NCBI GenBank assembly: GCA_966095595.1
Contig: CBHTUB010000043.1
Coordinates: 1-20,697 of the forward strand
Direction: 5' to 3'
DNA length: 20,697 nucleotides
From: Chryseosolibacter sp966095595
Lineage (GTDB): Bacteria > Bacteroidota > Bacteroidia > Cytophagales > Cyclobacteriaceae
Each line of letters begins with the position of its first letter. The first letter of the stretch is position 1. Under the pieces are notes generated by a model that did not search any database, was not told where the DNA came from, and saw only the letters and a program-made list of their open reading frames with translations. Shown in pieces: positions 13,912-20,697 of the stretch. The position numbers and the translations under genes were made by a program.

Positions 13912-13957
13912 TTTTTCACCGCTGAGGCGCGAAGGCGCAGAGGATCGCAGTGAAAAA
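13912..13957. terminator. Repeat copy 2 forming a bidirectional terminator-like hairpin
   Basis: TTTTTCAC (13912-13919) pairs perfectly with GTGAAAAA (13950-13957), and inside are GCGC-gaag-GCGC arms (13927-13938). The A/T-rich ends give a T-run on either strand, exactly between two converging genes. The core, caccgctgaggcgcgaaggc, is the same repeat as at 5573 and 17166. It ends 3 nt from the hemF stop. Confidence 0.55.
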
Positions 13958-13959
13958 CA

Positions 13960-14862
13960 TTAAATCCAATCGATACCTTTTTTTAATAAACTCAATGTCT
14001 TCGCTTCTTCTGAGTTCTCTTCCGGCTGATAATTATAAACCCAGTTTGCCTGGGGTGGAAGGCTCATCAATATCGATTCGGTTCGTCCGTCTGTCTCGAG
14101 GCCGAACTTTGTTCCGCGGTCCCACACGAGGTTGAACTCTACGTAGCGACCACGTCTTAAATATTGCCACTGCTTGTGTACCTCGGAATAGGGAAGGGCA
14201 GCGTTCTTCTTCATGAAATACGTGTAGATCGGCGCGAAGGCTGAGCCGACGCTCTTCACGAATTCAAACCTCGACTCTTTTGTGAACCCGCCATCAGCCT
14301 TCAGGTGATCGAAGAAAATTCCTCCAATGCCGCGTGTTTCGTTACGGTGCCTGATAAAGAAATATTCATCCGCCCACTTTTTGAACTGTGTATAGTAGGA
14401 AGGGTGGTGTTGATCACAAACCGCTTTCAGCTGGAGATGGAAATATTTCGCGTCTTCTTCCACCACATAATGCGGCGTGAGGTCGATCCCGCCGCCGAAC
14501 CACCAGGTGCCATCCGACATTTCAAAATACCGTACGTTCATGTGGATGATCGGAACCATGGGACTGAATGGATGGATCACGATCGAAACTCCGGTTGCGA
14601 AGAATTCCGACTTTTGATCAGCGGAAATGTTCAGGGTCTTCAAGGTCGGTTCTGGTGTTGGCCCCCAGACAGCCGAAAAATTGACGCCCCCCTTTTCAAT
14701 GATATTGCCATTTTCGATAACGCGGGAGATCCCGCCGCCGCCGGCCTGGCGCTCCCATTTATCGACAATGAATTTGCCCTTTTCGTCCGCTGCTTCAAGC
14801 TTGTTGCAGATATCGGACTGGAGCTCGCGAAACCACTGACTGATCGATTCTTTGTTCACCAT
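13960..14862 (-). CDS. hemF: Oxygen-dependent coproporphyrinogen III oxidase
   Basis: HemF carries out the oxidative decarboxylation of coproporphyrinogen III to protoporphyrinogen IX in heme synthesis, using O2. The 300 residues (ATG 14862) equal the family length. Visible are WERQAGGGGISRV (36-48), FFATGVSIVIHPFSPMVPII (87-106) followed by H107-MNVRYFEM, WWFGGGIDLTPHY (120-132), RNETRGIGGIFFDHL (173-187), and RRGRYVEFNLVWDRGTKFGL (236-255) with ETDGRTESILMSLPP. The conserved His107 and His131 and the Arg-rich C-terminal block are all present. A frame to 15000 is open, but its extra 46 residues do not resemble HemF. Its presence shows an aerobic route for this step. Confidence 0.97.
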   Translation of the reverse strand: MVNKESISQWFRELQSDICNKLEAADEKGKFIVDKWERQAGGGGISRVIENGNIIEKGGVNFSAVWGPTPEPTLKTLNISADQKSEFFATGVSIVIHPFSPMVPIIHMNVRYFEMSDGTWWFGGGIDLTPHYVVEEDAKYFHLQLKAVCDQHHPSYYTQFKKWADEYFFIRHRNETRGIGGIFFDHLKADGGFTKESRFEFVKSVGSAFAPIYTYFMKKNAALPYSEVHKQWQYLRRGRYVEFNLVWDRGTKFGLETDGRTESILMSLPPQANWVYNYQPEENSEEAKTLSLLKKGIDWI

Positions 14863-14880
14863 GTGAATTCTATTGCGATG

Positions 14881-14910
14881 CAAAGTTGTAATAGCGTTCG
14901 GGAATAACAA
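14881..14910 (-). promoter_or_regulatory. Candidate hemF promoter
   Basis: On the minus strand TTG (14910-14908), 19 nt, then CAACTTTG (14888-14881), one base off TAnnTTTG. The predicted start is near 14874, about 12 nt before ATG 14862. Confidence 0.45.
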
Positions 14911-14954
14911 GCACGAAATGCCGCTGATTTCGCCCGGAGGACCATATTCAAACG

Positions 14955-14984
14955 ATTGAGTTTTTTGAAATTGCATTATCTTTG
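14955..14984 (+). promoter_or_regulatory. Candidate promoter of the E1 gene
   Basis: ATTG (14955-14958), 18 nt, then TATCTTTG (14977-14984), a perfect TAnnTTTG. The predicted start near 14990 gives a leader of about 17 nt. It is back to back with the hemF promoter. Confidence 0.55.
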
Positions 14985-15007
14985 GGCCGGGACCAATCAT
15001 ACCTCAA

Positions 15008-17104
15008 ATGGCCGTTGCAGAGAGCGCAAAGACGAAAAAGAAGATCAAACCGGAGATTCAGCAGGAAACATTATTCAAGGCGTACGAGCTGATGTGCACT
15101 GCCCGGCGCATGGCAGAGACCTACGATGAAAACCGCGAGATCTGCAGCAAATACGTTCATAGCACGTCACGAGGTCATGAGGCGATCCAGCTCGCCGCCG
15201 GCCTTCAGCTCAGGCCATTCGACTACGCGTCTCTTTATTACCGCGACGAGTCCATGCTTTTGGGCATGGGGATGCAGCCCTATGAGCTCATGCTTCAACT
15301 GATGGCGAAAAAGGATGATCCCTTCTCGGGCGGACGCACGTACTATGGTCACCCATCTTTACGCCGCGAAGGTTTTCCGATCATTCCTCACCAAAGCTCA
15401 GCTACCGGTATGCAGGCGATTCCCGCGACCGGCATGGCGCATGGTATCGCATATCTGCAATCGCAGGGACTTTTGAAATCTCAGGAGAATCCGGTCGTAT
15501 TATGTTCACTTGGCGATGGCTCCGTAACGGAAGGCGAGGTAGCCGAAGCATTCCAGATGGCCGTGCTCAGGAAGCTGCCCATCATTTATCTCGTTCAGGA
15601 CAACGACTGGGGAATCTCTGCTACCGGAAAGGAAATGCGTGCGATGGATGCCTACGAATATGCCGCAGGATTCAAGGGGATGGAAAGAATGGCTGTCGAT
15701 GGTGCCGATTTTGTCGATTCATACCTTGGACTGAAAAAGGCGATCGATTTCGTTCGCAAGAAGAGAACTCCGATACTCGTACATGCCAAATGTCCGCTGC
15801 TCGGTCATCATACCTCCGGCGTTCGGAAGGAGTGGTATCGGGGCGAGGACCTTGATGAACATCAAAAATCCGATCCGATCATAAAGCTCAGACAATATCT
15901 TCTCGACATCGGCGAGACCGACGATACTTTACAAACGCTCGAGCAACGCGCATCTACCAGGGTTGCACAGGATTACACAAAGGCATTGAATTCCCCCGAT
16001 CCGGACAAGGACGATTTTGCGTCACATGAATTTGCCGAGACGCCGATCAAAGAGGAGGAAGGTGAACGGTCTCCGAAGGGCGCCGAAAAAGTGGTGATGG
16101 TCGATGCTGCCCTGAAAGCGGTTGATGAGATCCTGAGAAAACATCCGGAAGCGTTGTTCTATGGACAGGATGTCGGCCGGAGATTGGGAGGGGTATTCCG
16201 TGAAGCGGCGACGCTCGCGCAAAAATATGGCGACGAGAGAGTCTTCAATACGCCCATTCAGGAGGCGTACATTGTGGGATCGACGGCGGGAATGTCTGCG
16301 GTAGGTGCGAAGCCTATTGTTGAGATCCAGTTTGCCGATTACATCTGGCCTGCCCTTAACCAGCTCGTTGAGGAGCTTTCGAAGAGTTGTTACCTGTCGA
16401 AAGGCAAGTTCCCGATACAATCCCTCATCCGTGTTCCGATCGGAGCTTACGGCGGTGGTGGTCCCTATCATTCAGGCAGCGTGGAATCAACCTTGCTGAC
16501 CATAAGAGGGATCAAGGTAGTGTATCCTTCCAACGCCGCCGATATGAAAGGTTTGCTGAAGGCGTCGTTCTACGATCCGAATCCCGTAGTACTTCTGGAG
16601 CACAAGGGTCTTTACTGGTCGAAGGTGGCCGGCACGGGCGAGGCAAAAACCGTCGAGCCCGACGAGAACTATGTGATCCCATTGGGCAAAGCCAGCATTG
16701 TTCAGACCGCATCAGACGAGAATATAGAAAACGGAACATCGGCGACGATCATCACCTATGGAATGGGTGTCTATTGGGCCAAAGAGGCTTCGAAGAGCTT
16801 CCCTGACCAGATAGAGATCATCGACCTGAGAACACTCAATCCCCTCGACTGGGAAACCATTAGGACATCCGTTGAAAAACACAGCAGGGCGTTTGTCCTG
16901 ACGGAGGAACCGCTCATGAACTCATTTGCCGAGTCGATCGCAGGGCGCATTTCAAAAGAATGTTTCAAACACCTCGACGCTCCTGTGTGGACTTTCGGAG
17001 CTTCGAACCTTCCTGCGGTGCCGTTGAACGTGGACCTGGAACGGATGATGTTGCCGAATGCCGGGAAGGTAGCAATGGAGATCGGCAAGTTGCTGGACTT
17101 CTGA
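15008..17104 (+). CDS. Fused E1 alpha/beta of a branched-chain-type 2-oxoacid dehydrogenase
   Basis: This thiamine-diphosphate enzyme decarboxylates a 2-oxoacid and passes the acyl group to lipoyl-E2. The 698 residues hold both subunits in one chain. Alpha part (about 20-320): the ThDP motif GDG (169-171) is followed 28 residues later by N199 in VQDNDWGIS. A charged linker (about 320-362; KEEEGERSPKGAEK) leads to the beta part (363-698) with FYGQDVGRRLGGVF, TPIQEAYIVGSTAGMSAVGA, IQFADYIWPALNQL and GAYGGGGPYHSGSVE. E1 alpha and beta are separate genes in most bacteria; fused forms are common in Bacteroidota. The layout is closest to branched-chain 2-oxoisovalerate dehydrogenase, but pyruvate or acetoin substrates are not excluded. 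No E2 or E3 gene is in the window. Confidence 0.92.
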   Translation: MAVAESAKTKKKIKPEIQQETLFKAYELMCTARRMAETYDENREICSKYVHSTSRGHEAIQLAAGLQLRPFDYASLYYRDESMLLGMGMQPYELMLQLMAKKDDPFSGGRTYYGHPSLRREGFPIIPHQSSATGMQAIPATGMAHGIAYLQSQGLLKSQENPVVLCSLGDGSVTEGEVAEAFQMAVLRKLPIIYLVQDNDWGISATGKEMRAMDAYEYAAGFKGMERMAVDGADFVDSYLGLKKAIDFVRKKRTPILVHAKCPLLGHHTSGVRKEWYRGEDLDEHQKSDPIIKLRQYLLDIGETDDTLQTLEQRASTRVAQDYTKALNSPDPDKDDFASHEFAETPIKEEEGERSPKGAEKVVMVDAALKAVDEILRKHPEALFYGQDVGRRLGGVFREAATLAQKYGDERVFNTPIQEAYIVGSTAGMSAVGAKPIVEIQFADYIWPALNQLVEELSKSCYLSKGKFPIQSLIRVPIGAYGGGGPYHSGSVESTLLTIRGIKVVYPSNAADMKGLLKASFYDPNPVVLLEHKGLYWSKVAGTGEAKTVEPDENYVIPLGKASIVQTASDENIENGTSATIITYGMGVYWAKEASKSFPDQIEIIDLRTLNPLDWETIRTSVEKHSRAFVLTEEPLMNSFAESIAGRISKECFKHLDAPVWTFGASNLPAVPLNVDLERMMLPNAGKVAMEIGKLLDF

Positions 17105-17144
17105 TCAACAGCAGACAAACCATTTTTGTGTCCCAGATTTAATC

Positions 17145-17171
17145 ACCCGTAAAGATCACGGGTCGATTTTT
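17145..17171 (+). terminator. Intrinsic terminator after the E1 gene
   Basis: acccgt (17145-17150) pairs with acgggt (17158-17163) around a 7-nt loop, followed by cg and a T-run (17167-17171). It lies 41 bp after the stop. The stem is short, so strength is moderate. Confidence 0.5.
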
Positions 17172-17206
17172 CACCGCAGAGGCGCAAGGCGCTGAGGTGC
17201 GCAAAG
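17166..17206. repeat. Dispersed repeat copy 3 (caccgcagaggcgc type)
   Basis: ttttcaccgcagaggcgcaa continues as ggcgctgaggtgcgcaaagg. It shares cacc-gc(a/t)gaggcgc and the GCGC-aag-GCGC inner arms with the copy at 13911. The right flank lacks the gtgaaaaa arm, so it is incomplete. Confidence 0.6.
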
Positions 17207-17225
17207 GAATTGTAAGCTGGAACGT

Positions 17226-18182
17226 CTAGCGTAGTTTGTCGATGCGTTTCTCTGCCTCGCGGCGATAATAGGAAAGATAAGCCGGATAGGATTCGCTCGC
17301 AGCGATCGCTTGCTGATAGAATTGTCTTGCAGAGATGGTCTTGTTCAGATGTTCTTCGATCATTCCTTCGAATAGGAGGGAAGTTGTCTCGAAAAAATCA
17401 TGTTCAGCTTCCTGTAGCTCCTTTAGTAACGTGCCGGCTGTCCGGTAGTCTCCAACTGCGAGTAGTGCTTCGATGTAGCATTCCCTGAATTTCAGATTGC
17501 GCGGATATTTCTCCGACATTCTTTTTCCGACCTCCAGCGCACGCGGATAGTCTTTTTCAAAATGTTGCAGAATGTGGAAATAATAAATGGCAGCTTCTGT
17601 CCCCACCATCGCAGGAGAGAATGCCAGGTCGCCGAGTATTGCTTTGCCTTTTTCCTTGTCACCCGGCCTCAGCGTCGATAAAACGATTGCAGCGGCGGCA
17701 TTGGTCTCGGAATAGTGTCCGGCGAAATAGAGGTAGATTCCCTGCATAAATCTCATCTCGGGTGTCGTGACGGAATCCCTGAAGCTTCCATTGATCTTCG
17801 GGTACATGGAGGACAGGTAGTCCATCGCTTTCAGCTTTTTGCCTTCGGTGAAATGGTATTCGGCCAATAGCAGGGAGGTGATCACCGACCTTTCATCGCT
17901 TTCTGTTGTGGCATGAAGGCTGCTGACGGCCTGCAGGTAATCCTGACTTTGAGTCGAGTAGGTGACAGGGAGGTGCTCCCAGCGGAGACGATAAATGTCC
18001 AGCAACTGTTTTTGCTCCGCATCGCCATCAAACGTACTCAGAAGATGCTTGCTCTCTTCAAAGCTCCAATTGTAGATGGAGTCGAGGATAGCGAGTTGTC
18101 GTGTGTCGTATTGCTGGGCAACGGTATGGGTAGTGCAGAGTAGCGTCCACGCCAGTGCGATCACATACCACCTTGACTTCAT
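17226..18182 (-). CDS. Secreted TPR-like protein, unknown function
   Basis: The 318 residues (ATG 18182) begin with a signal peptide (about 1-23, ending THTVAQ). The rest is almost all helical with a repeat rhythm of tetratricopeptide type, seen for example in YPRALEVGKRMSEKYPRNLK (with FRECYIEALLAVGDYRTAGT) and at the end in KTISARQFYQQAIAASESYP. The repeats are divergent and I cannot count them safely. Such proteins act as scaffolds, often in the periplasm. A longer frame to 18290 would put 36 residues before the signal and overlap the previous gene, so it is rejected. It starts 1 bp after the stop of the outer-membrane gene at 18184, so the two are translationally linked. Confidence 0.75.
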   Translation of the reverse strand: MKSRWYVIALAWTLLCTTHTVAQQYDTRQLAILDSIYNWSFEESKHLLSTFDGDAEQKQLLDIYRLRWEHLPVTYSTQSQDYLQAVSSLHATTESDERSVITSLLLAEYHFTEGKKLKAMDYLSSMYPKINGSFRDSVTTPEMRFMQGIYLYFAGHYSETNAAAAIVLSTLRPGDKEKGKAILGDLAFSPAMVGTEAAIYYFHILQHFEKDYPRALEVGKRMSEKYPRNLKFRECYIEALLAVGDYRTAGTLLKELQEAEHDFFETTSLLFEGMIEEHLNKTISARQFYQQAIAASESYPAYLSYYRREAEKRIDKLR

Positions 18183-18183
18183 G

Positions 18184-18927
18184 TTACCAGCTAAATCCGT
18201 ATTTGATGCCCAGATAAACGCACGGGACAGATTTCTTTTCTTCGCCGGTTGCCAATATCGATCCGCCTGTGGGCAGGTCGATGATCTCATGAGTCTGGCG
18301 CGTGATGTTACGATAGCCTACGCCGAAATAAACGTCCCACACAACGCCGTCGAGTGCCCAGCTCTCGCTCACGTAGCCAAGCTTGAGATAGGTTTCCGTG
18401 AAGGTGTATCCGGCATCGGCATCACGAACGATCAGGTCAGACCCGTTGGCGGAGTATTCGACAGGGGCCGTAACGTTGTAGTCACGGTAAATAAATCCGG
18501 CAGACATGTAGAAGGCTTCATCGAATTCTCCATAGTCCATGGGATAGAACTTGTATGAGAGATCCACGTATTGTCCGAGCTTTACGCTGGCATCACTTCC
18601 CGCCGACTCCTCGTCATCCTGCCCCAATATCAGGCCTTCGTACAGAAAGTCGCGGTAAGTAGGTCCTGCGTCTATAGCCAGAGCGTGTTTATCATGTAAG
18701 TTTCTCTCATATCCGACGGTAAAAGTTCCGCGAGCTATCAGATAGGGATTGAATCGAAGGTAGTTCTTGTCTTCGTAGTGCCTGCTGACGGCAGGTTGTT
18801 GTTCCGCCTGAGGGCTGGTGGAGAATATTTTTACGCGTACGGAATCACGCTGGGCATAGGCGCAGATACCCAGGCATACCAAAAAAGGAGTAAAGAATGA
18901 TTTTAACGACGGGGTCATATTGTTCAT
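18184..18927 (-). CDS. Outer-membrane beta-barrel protein, unknown function
   Basis: The 247 residues begin with a signal peptide ending near CAYAQ (residue 26). What follows is a short linker and then alternating strands with glycines and aromatics (YLIARGTFTVGYERNL; AIDAGPTYRDFLYEGLILG; VDLSYKFYPMDYGEF; FYMSAGFIYRDYNV; LGYVSESWALDGVVWDVYFG), and the end is YLGIKYGFSW, with an aromatic last residue as in outer-membrane barrels. It resembles small Bacteroidota barrel families, such as DUF3575-type proteins, without a sure match. A perfect -7 box TATCTTTG on the minus strand (18935-18942) lies 7 nt before the ATG, so the mRNA may have almost no leader. Confidence 0.78.
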   Translation of the reverse strand: MNNMTPSLKSFFTPFLVCLGICAYAQRDSVRVKIFSTSPQAEQQPAVSRHYEDKNYLRFNPYLIARGTFTVGYERNLHDKHALAIDAGPTYRDFLYEGLILGQDDEESAGSDASVKLGQYVDLSYKFYPMDYGEFDEAFYMSAGFIYRDYNVTAPVEYSANGSDLIVRDADAGYTFTETYLKLGYVSESWALDGVVWDVYFGVGYRNITRQTHEIIDLPTGGSILATGEEKKSVPCVYLGIKYGFSW

Positions 18928-18934
18928 TTAGCGC

Positions 18935-18942
18935 CAAAGATA
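18935..18942 (-). promoter_or_regulatory. -7 box of the outer-membrane protein operon
   Basis: The minus strand reads TATCTTTG, a perfect TAnnTTTG, 7 nt before ATG 18927. The transcript start is expected within a few bases of the start codon. No clear -33 box was identified. Confidence 0.45.
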
Positions 18943-18966
18943 TATCATGGGGAAAATTTAAACCTC

Positions 18967-20553
18967 ATGTGTCGAAAAATACTCGTACTGCATGCATTTC
19001 TGCTTGTAAGTTTTTTCTCGTTTAGTCAGAATATGGACATTGCCTGGGGCCCCGAGCGGGATGCCAAACGCCAAAGCGTAGACCTGGGCTTCGTAGGAAA
19101 GATCAAGGACCATTTTTACACGCTCAGACGCGAAGACCGGGTCATGTATCTCTCGAAGAACCGTGTCAAGGATATGAGCCAGGTATGGGAAAAGCCCATC
19201 AAATGGAACGAGGGCAGGAAAAATACGTCGAGTGACGACAACCTGACCTTCAAGTCATTCAGACTTTTCAAGAACAACTTCGTCTTCTACTTTGAGGACT
19301 ACTCGAGAAAGGACGACATCCAGCGTTTATACGCGCAGAAAATAGACTTTGAAGGCGTTGCGTTCGATCCGTTGATGGAGATAGGAAGCCGCGTCAAGGA
19401 GAAAAGAAGCCGTGATGGTAGCTTTCAGCTCGTGTACTCACCCGACTCTACCAACTTTATGCTTGTGACCAATCCGGCATATGAAAAGTATAGCGCCGAG
19501 AAATTCAAGTTCGATGTTTTTAGCCAGAAACTCGAAAAGGCCCATAGCCTGGAGATCACGCTGCCATTCAAGGACAAGAACTTCTCACCGCAGATGATCC
19601 TGCTGGATCGTGATAAAATGATCCACATGCTTGCAAAGATCGACGTGGACAAAAAAGAACGGAAAGACGACGAGGCATCCCATCACTATGAGATCGTGAC
19701 CATCAATCCGAAAGACAAGAACAGTGCGAAGGAGTTCGAGGTCAGCCTCGACAACAAGTTTGTCCATGATGTCGATATCATGCTCGACAAAAAGAACAAC
19801 CTGAAGTGTTTCGGATTCTATGGCGATTTGGGCGCGCGCGGATGGGCGAAGGGCGGTATCAAGGGCATTTTCTACTTTGGCGTGAGCGGTGGAAAGCCCA
19901 CCAACGTCAGCGTAAAGGAATTGGGTAATGACCTTGTTGAGGACATTGCAGGCAGACGCAGGGCGAACAGGAAAAAGGGGATCTCCACTGCTTTCGGAGT
20001 GAAGTACTTCCTTGAAAAAGAAGACGGCGGTGTAATGATCCTCGCTGAAGATGCCTTTGTCAGAGCGGTAACGACCTGTACCCAGAATGGAGGCTGTACG
20101 ACAACCTATTACTATAATTATCAGTCCGTGCTGGGCGTTAACATCGATCCAAAGGGAAACATCGTTTGGTATGCACACGTTCCGAAGAAACAGGAGATCG
20201 CAAACGATGACCGCTACGGTTCTTTCCATGCGATGTACGTAAAGGGTAAGACCTACCTTATCTATAACGACCACGCGAAGAATGCCGGCGAAAAGAGCTA
20301 CGACCGCGAAATGAATCAACCGGTGAAATCGATCCCGGTGGTTGTGGTCATCACCTCCGATGGAAAAGTAGACAAAAACCTCCTGGGAGAAGTGAAGGGT
20401 AAAACACCATTCGTCATGAAGCCCAATGCTGCGGACAAGATCAACGGAAATCAGTCATTCTTCTATGCAGACCGCCTGGGTGCCCCCTGCTGCATTATCT
20501 GGGGTGCCAGGAAGGTGAAGGGCGAGCGATGGGGCATCGTGACGGTGAAATAA
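18967..20553 (+). CDS. Large secreted protein of unknown function (528 aa)
   Basis: A signal peptide (about 1-20, ending FFSFSQ) leads to a beta-rich body with many repeated strand-turn units. Examples are VDLGFVGKIKDHFYTLRRED, SFRLFKNNFVFYFEDYSRKD, QMILLDRDKMIHMLAKIDVD, VHDVDIMLDKKNNLKCFGFY and GVMILAEDAFVRAV. Many units end in a D-x-x or K-x-N turn, which is reminiscent of propeller-like secreted proteins, but no family motif fits. A CTQNGGCTTTYYYNY stretch (about 378-392) holds two Cys, and PCC occurs late. No lipobox is present and no type IX sorting domain is visible at the C-terminus (GERWGIVTVK). The divergent outer-membrane operon starts 39 bp away. Function not assignable. Confidence 0.8.
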   Translation: MCRKILVLHAFLLVSFFSFSQNMDIAWGPERDAKRQSVDLGFVGKIKDHFYTLRREDRVMYLSKNRVKDMSQVWEKPIKWNEGRKNTSSDDNLTFKSFRLFKNNFVFYFEDYSRKDDIQRLYAQKIDFEGVAFDPLMEIGSRVKEKRSRDGSFQLVYSPDSTNFMLVTNPAYEKYSAEKFKFDVFSQKLEKAHSLEITLPFKDKNFSPQMILLDRDKMIHMLAKIDVDKKERKDDEASHHYEIVTINPKDKNSAKEFEVSLDNKFVHDVDIMLDKKNNLKCFGFYGDLGARGWAKGGIKGIFYFGVSGGKPTNVSVKELGNDLVEDIAGRRRANRKKGISTAFGVKYFLEKEDGGVMILAEDAFVRAVTTCTQNGGCTTTYYYNYQSVLGVNIDPKGNIVWYAHVPKKQEIANDDRYGSFHAMYVKGKTYLIYNDHAKNAGEKSYDREMNQPVKSIPVVVVITSDGKVDKNLLGEVKGKTPFVMKPNAADKINGNQSFFYADRLGAPCCIIWGARKVKGERWGIVTVK

Positions 20554-20598
20554 TAGTCGATGGATGAATGGTCAACAGATGAACTCAATGGATTTCCC

Positions 20599-20650
20599 AA
20601 TGACCAATGACCGCTGACCATTGACTACTGACTGACCACTGACTACTGAG
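20599..20650. repeat. Heptameric nnTGACy repeat tract
   Basis: The stretch reads aatgacc-aatgacc-gctgacc-attgact, then actg-actgacc-actgact-actgag. Seven-base units with a TGAC core repeat about seven times with one partial unit. Such tracts are common between Bacteroidota genes. It lies 46 bp after the last gene and directly before a strong terminator. Confidence 0.7.
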
Positions 20651-20689
20651 GGTACAGCGCGAAAACATAGCTGTACCCTTTTTCTTTTT
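20649..20689 (+). terminator. Strong intrinsic terminator
   Basis: agggtacagc (20649-20658) pairs perfectly with gctgtaccct (20670-20679) around an 11-nt loop, followed by tttttcttttt (20679-20689). A ten-base GC-containing stem plus a T-run is a textbook rho-independent terminator for the gene ending at 20553, with the heptamer tract in between. Confidence 0.85.
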
Positions 20690-20697
20690 GTTGACGG

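Noticed and set aside
14305..14907. A 200-codon open frame on the plus strand
   Set aside because: Fully antisense to hemF, whose motifs are unmistakable; it would also run into the hemF promoter.
19585..20319. A 244-codon open frame on the minus strand
   Set aside because: Antisense to the secreted 528-residue protein, which has a signal peptide and balanced composition; the minus product has neither.
1..20697. CRISPR array, tRNA or rRNA genes, complete insertion sequence
   Set aside because: I saw no regular spaced repeats, no cloverleaf or rRNA-like sequence, and no transposase frame anywhere in the window.

Overview
The window reads as a chromosomal segment of a Bacteroidota bacterium, most likely Cytophagales-like. 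This rests on several things: RecQ carries the long C-terminal helix-turn-helix extension common in that phylum; promoter -7 boxes fit TAnnTTTG rather than the E. coli type; there are short-signal lipoproteins and small outer-membrane proteins; E1 alpha and beta are fused; and intergenic repeats of Bacteroidota type occur. The genus cannot be fixed from this sequence alone.

Layout. (1) 1-198 is the C-terminal end of a sensor histidine kinase, followed by a 318-bp gap filled with stem-loop repeat DNA. (2) 517-5540 is a DNA damage and repair block. A LexA-like XRE/S24 regulator (4761-5540, +) is divergent from a leftward set: Y-family polymerase (dinB), a 2H-phosphoesterase-like protein that has lost one catalytic His, and recQ. 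Two identical-core dyads, CTAA-N5-TTAG, about three helical turns apart, sit in front of dinB and are good candidate operators. (3) 5753-6304 is a NADAR-family hydrolase. (4) About 6305-12050 is an AT-richer accessory region. It holds a DUF262-AlbA_2 (Schlafen-type) fusion that looks like a single-protein defence system, several small unknown genes, an unknown lipoprotein, and at least four decayed genes: two XRE-type HTH relics that resemble each other, a YdeI/OmpD-associated relic and an outer-membrane protein relic. (5) 12034-13821 has a secreted HExxH metallopeptidase-like lipoprotein with an FN3-like domain and a SnoaL-like protein. (6) 13960-17104 is housekeeping: hemF, divergent from a fused 2-oxoacid dehydrogenase E1. 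(7) 17226-20553 has an envelope gene pair (outer-membrane protein plus secreted repeat protein) and a large secreted protein of unknown function, ending in a strong terminator.

How the genes work together. The S24 regulator probably represses dinB and the genes behind it until DNA damage triggers its self-cleavage. recQ appears to have its own -7 box as well. The fusion gene at 6538-8295 is the best candidate for an undescribed system: it joins a GmrSD-like NTP-sensing fold to a Schlafen/AlbA_2 domain in one polypeptide, with decayed genes around it, as in a defence or mobile-gene hotspot. Several promoter boxes lie only 3-7 nt before start codons, which hints at leaderless or nearly leaderless mRNAs.
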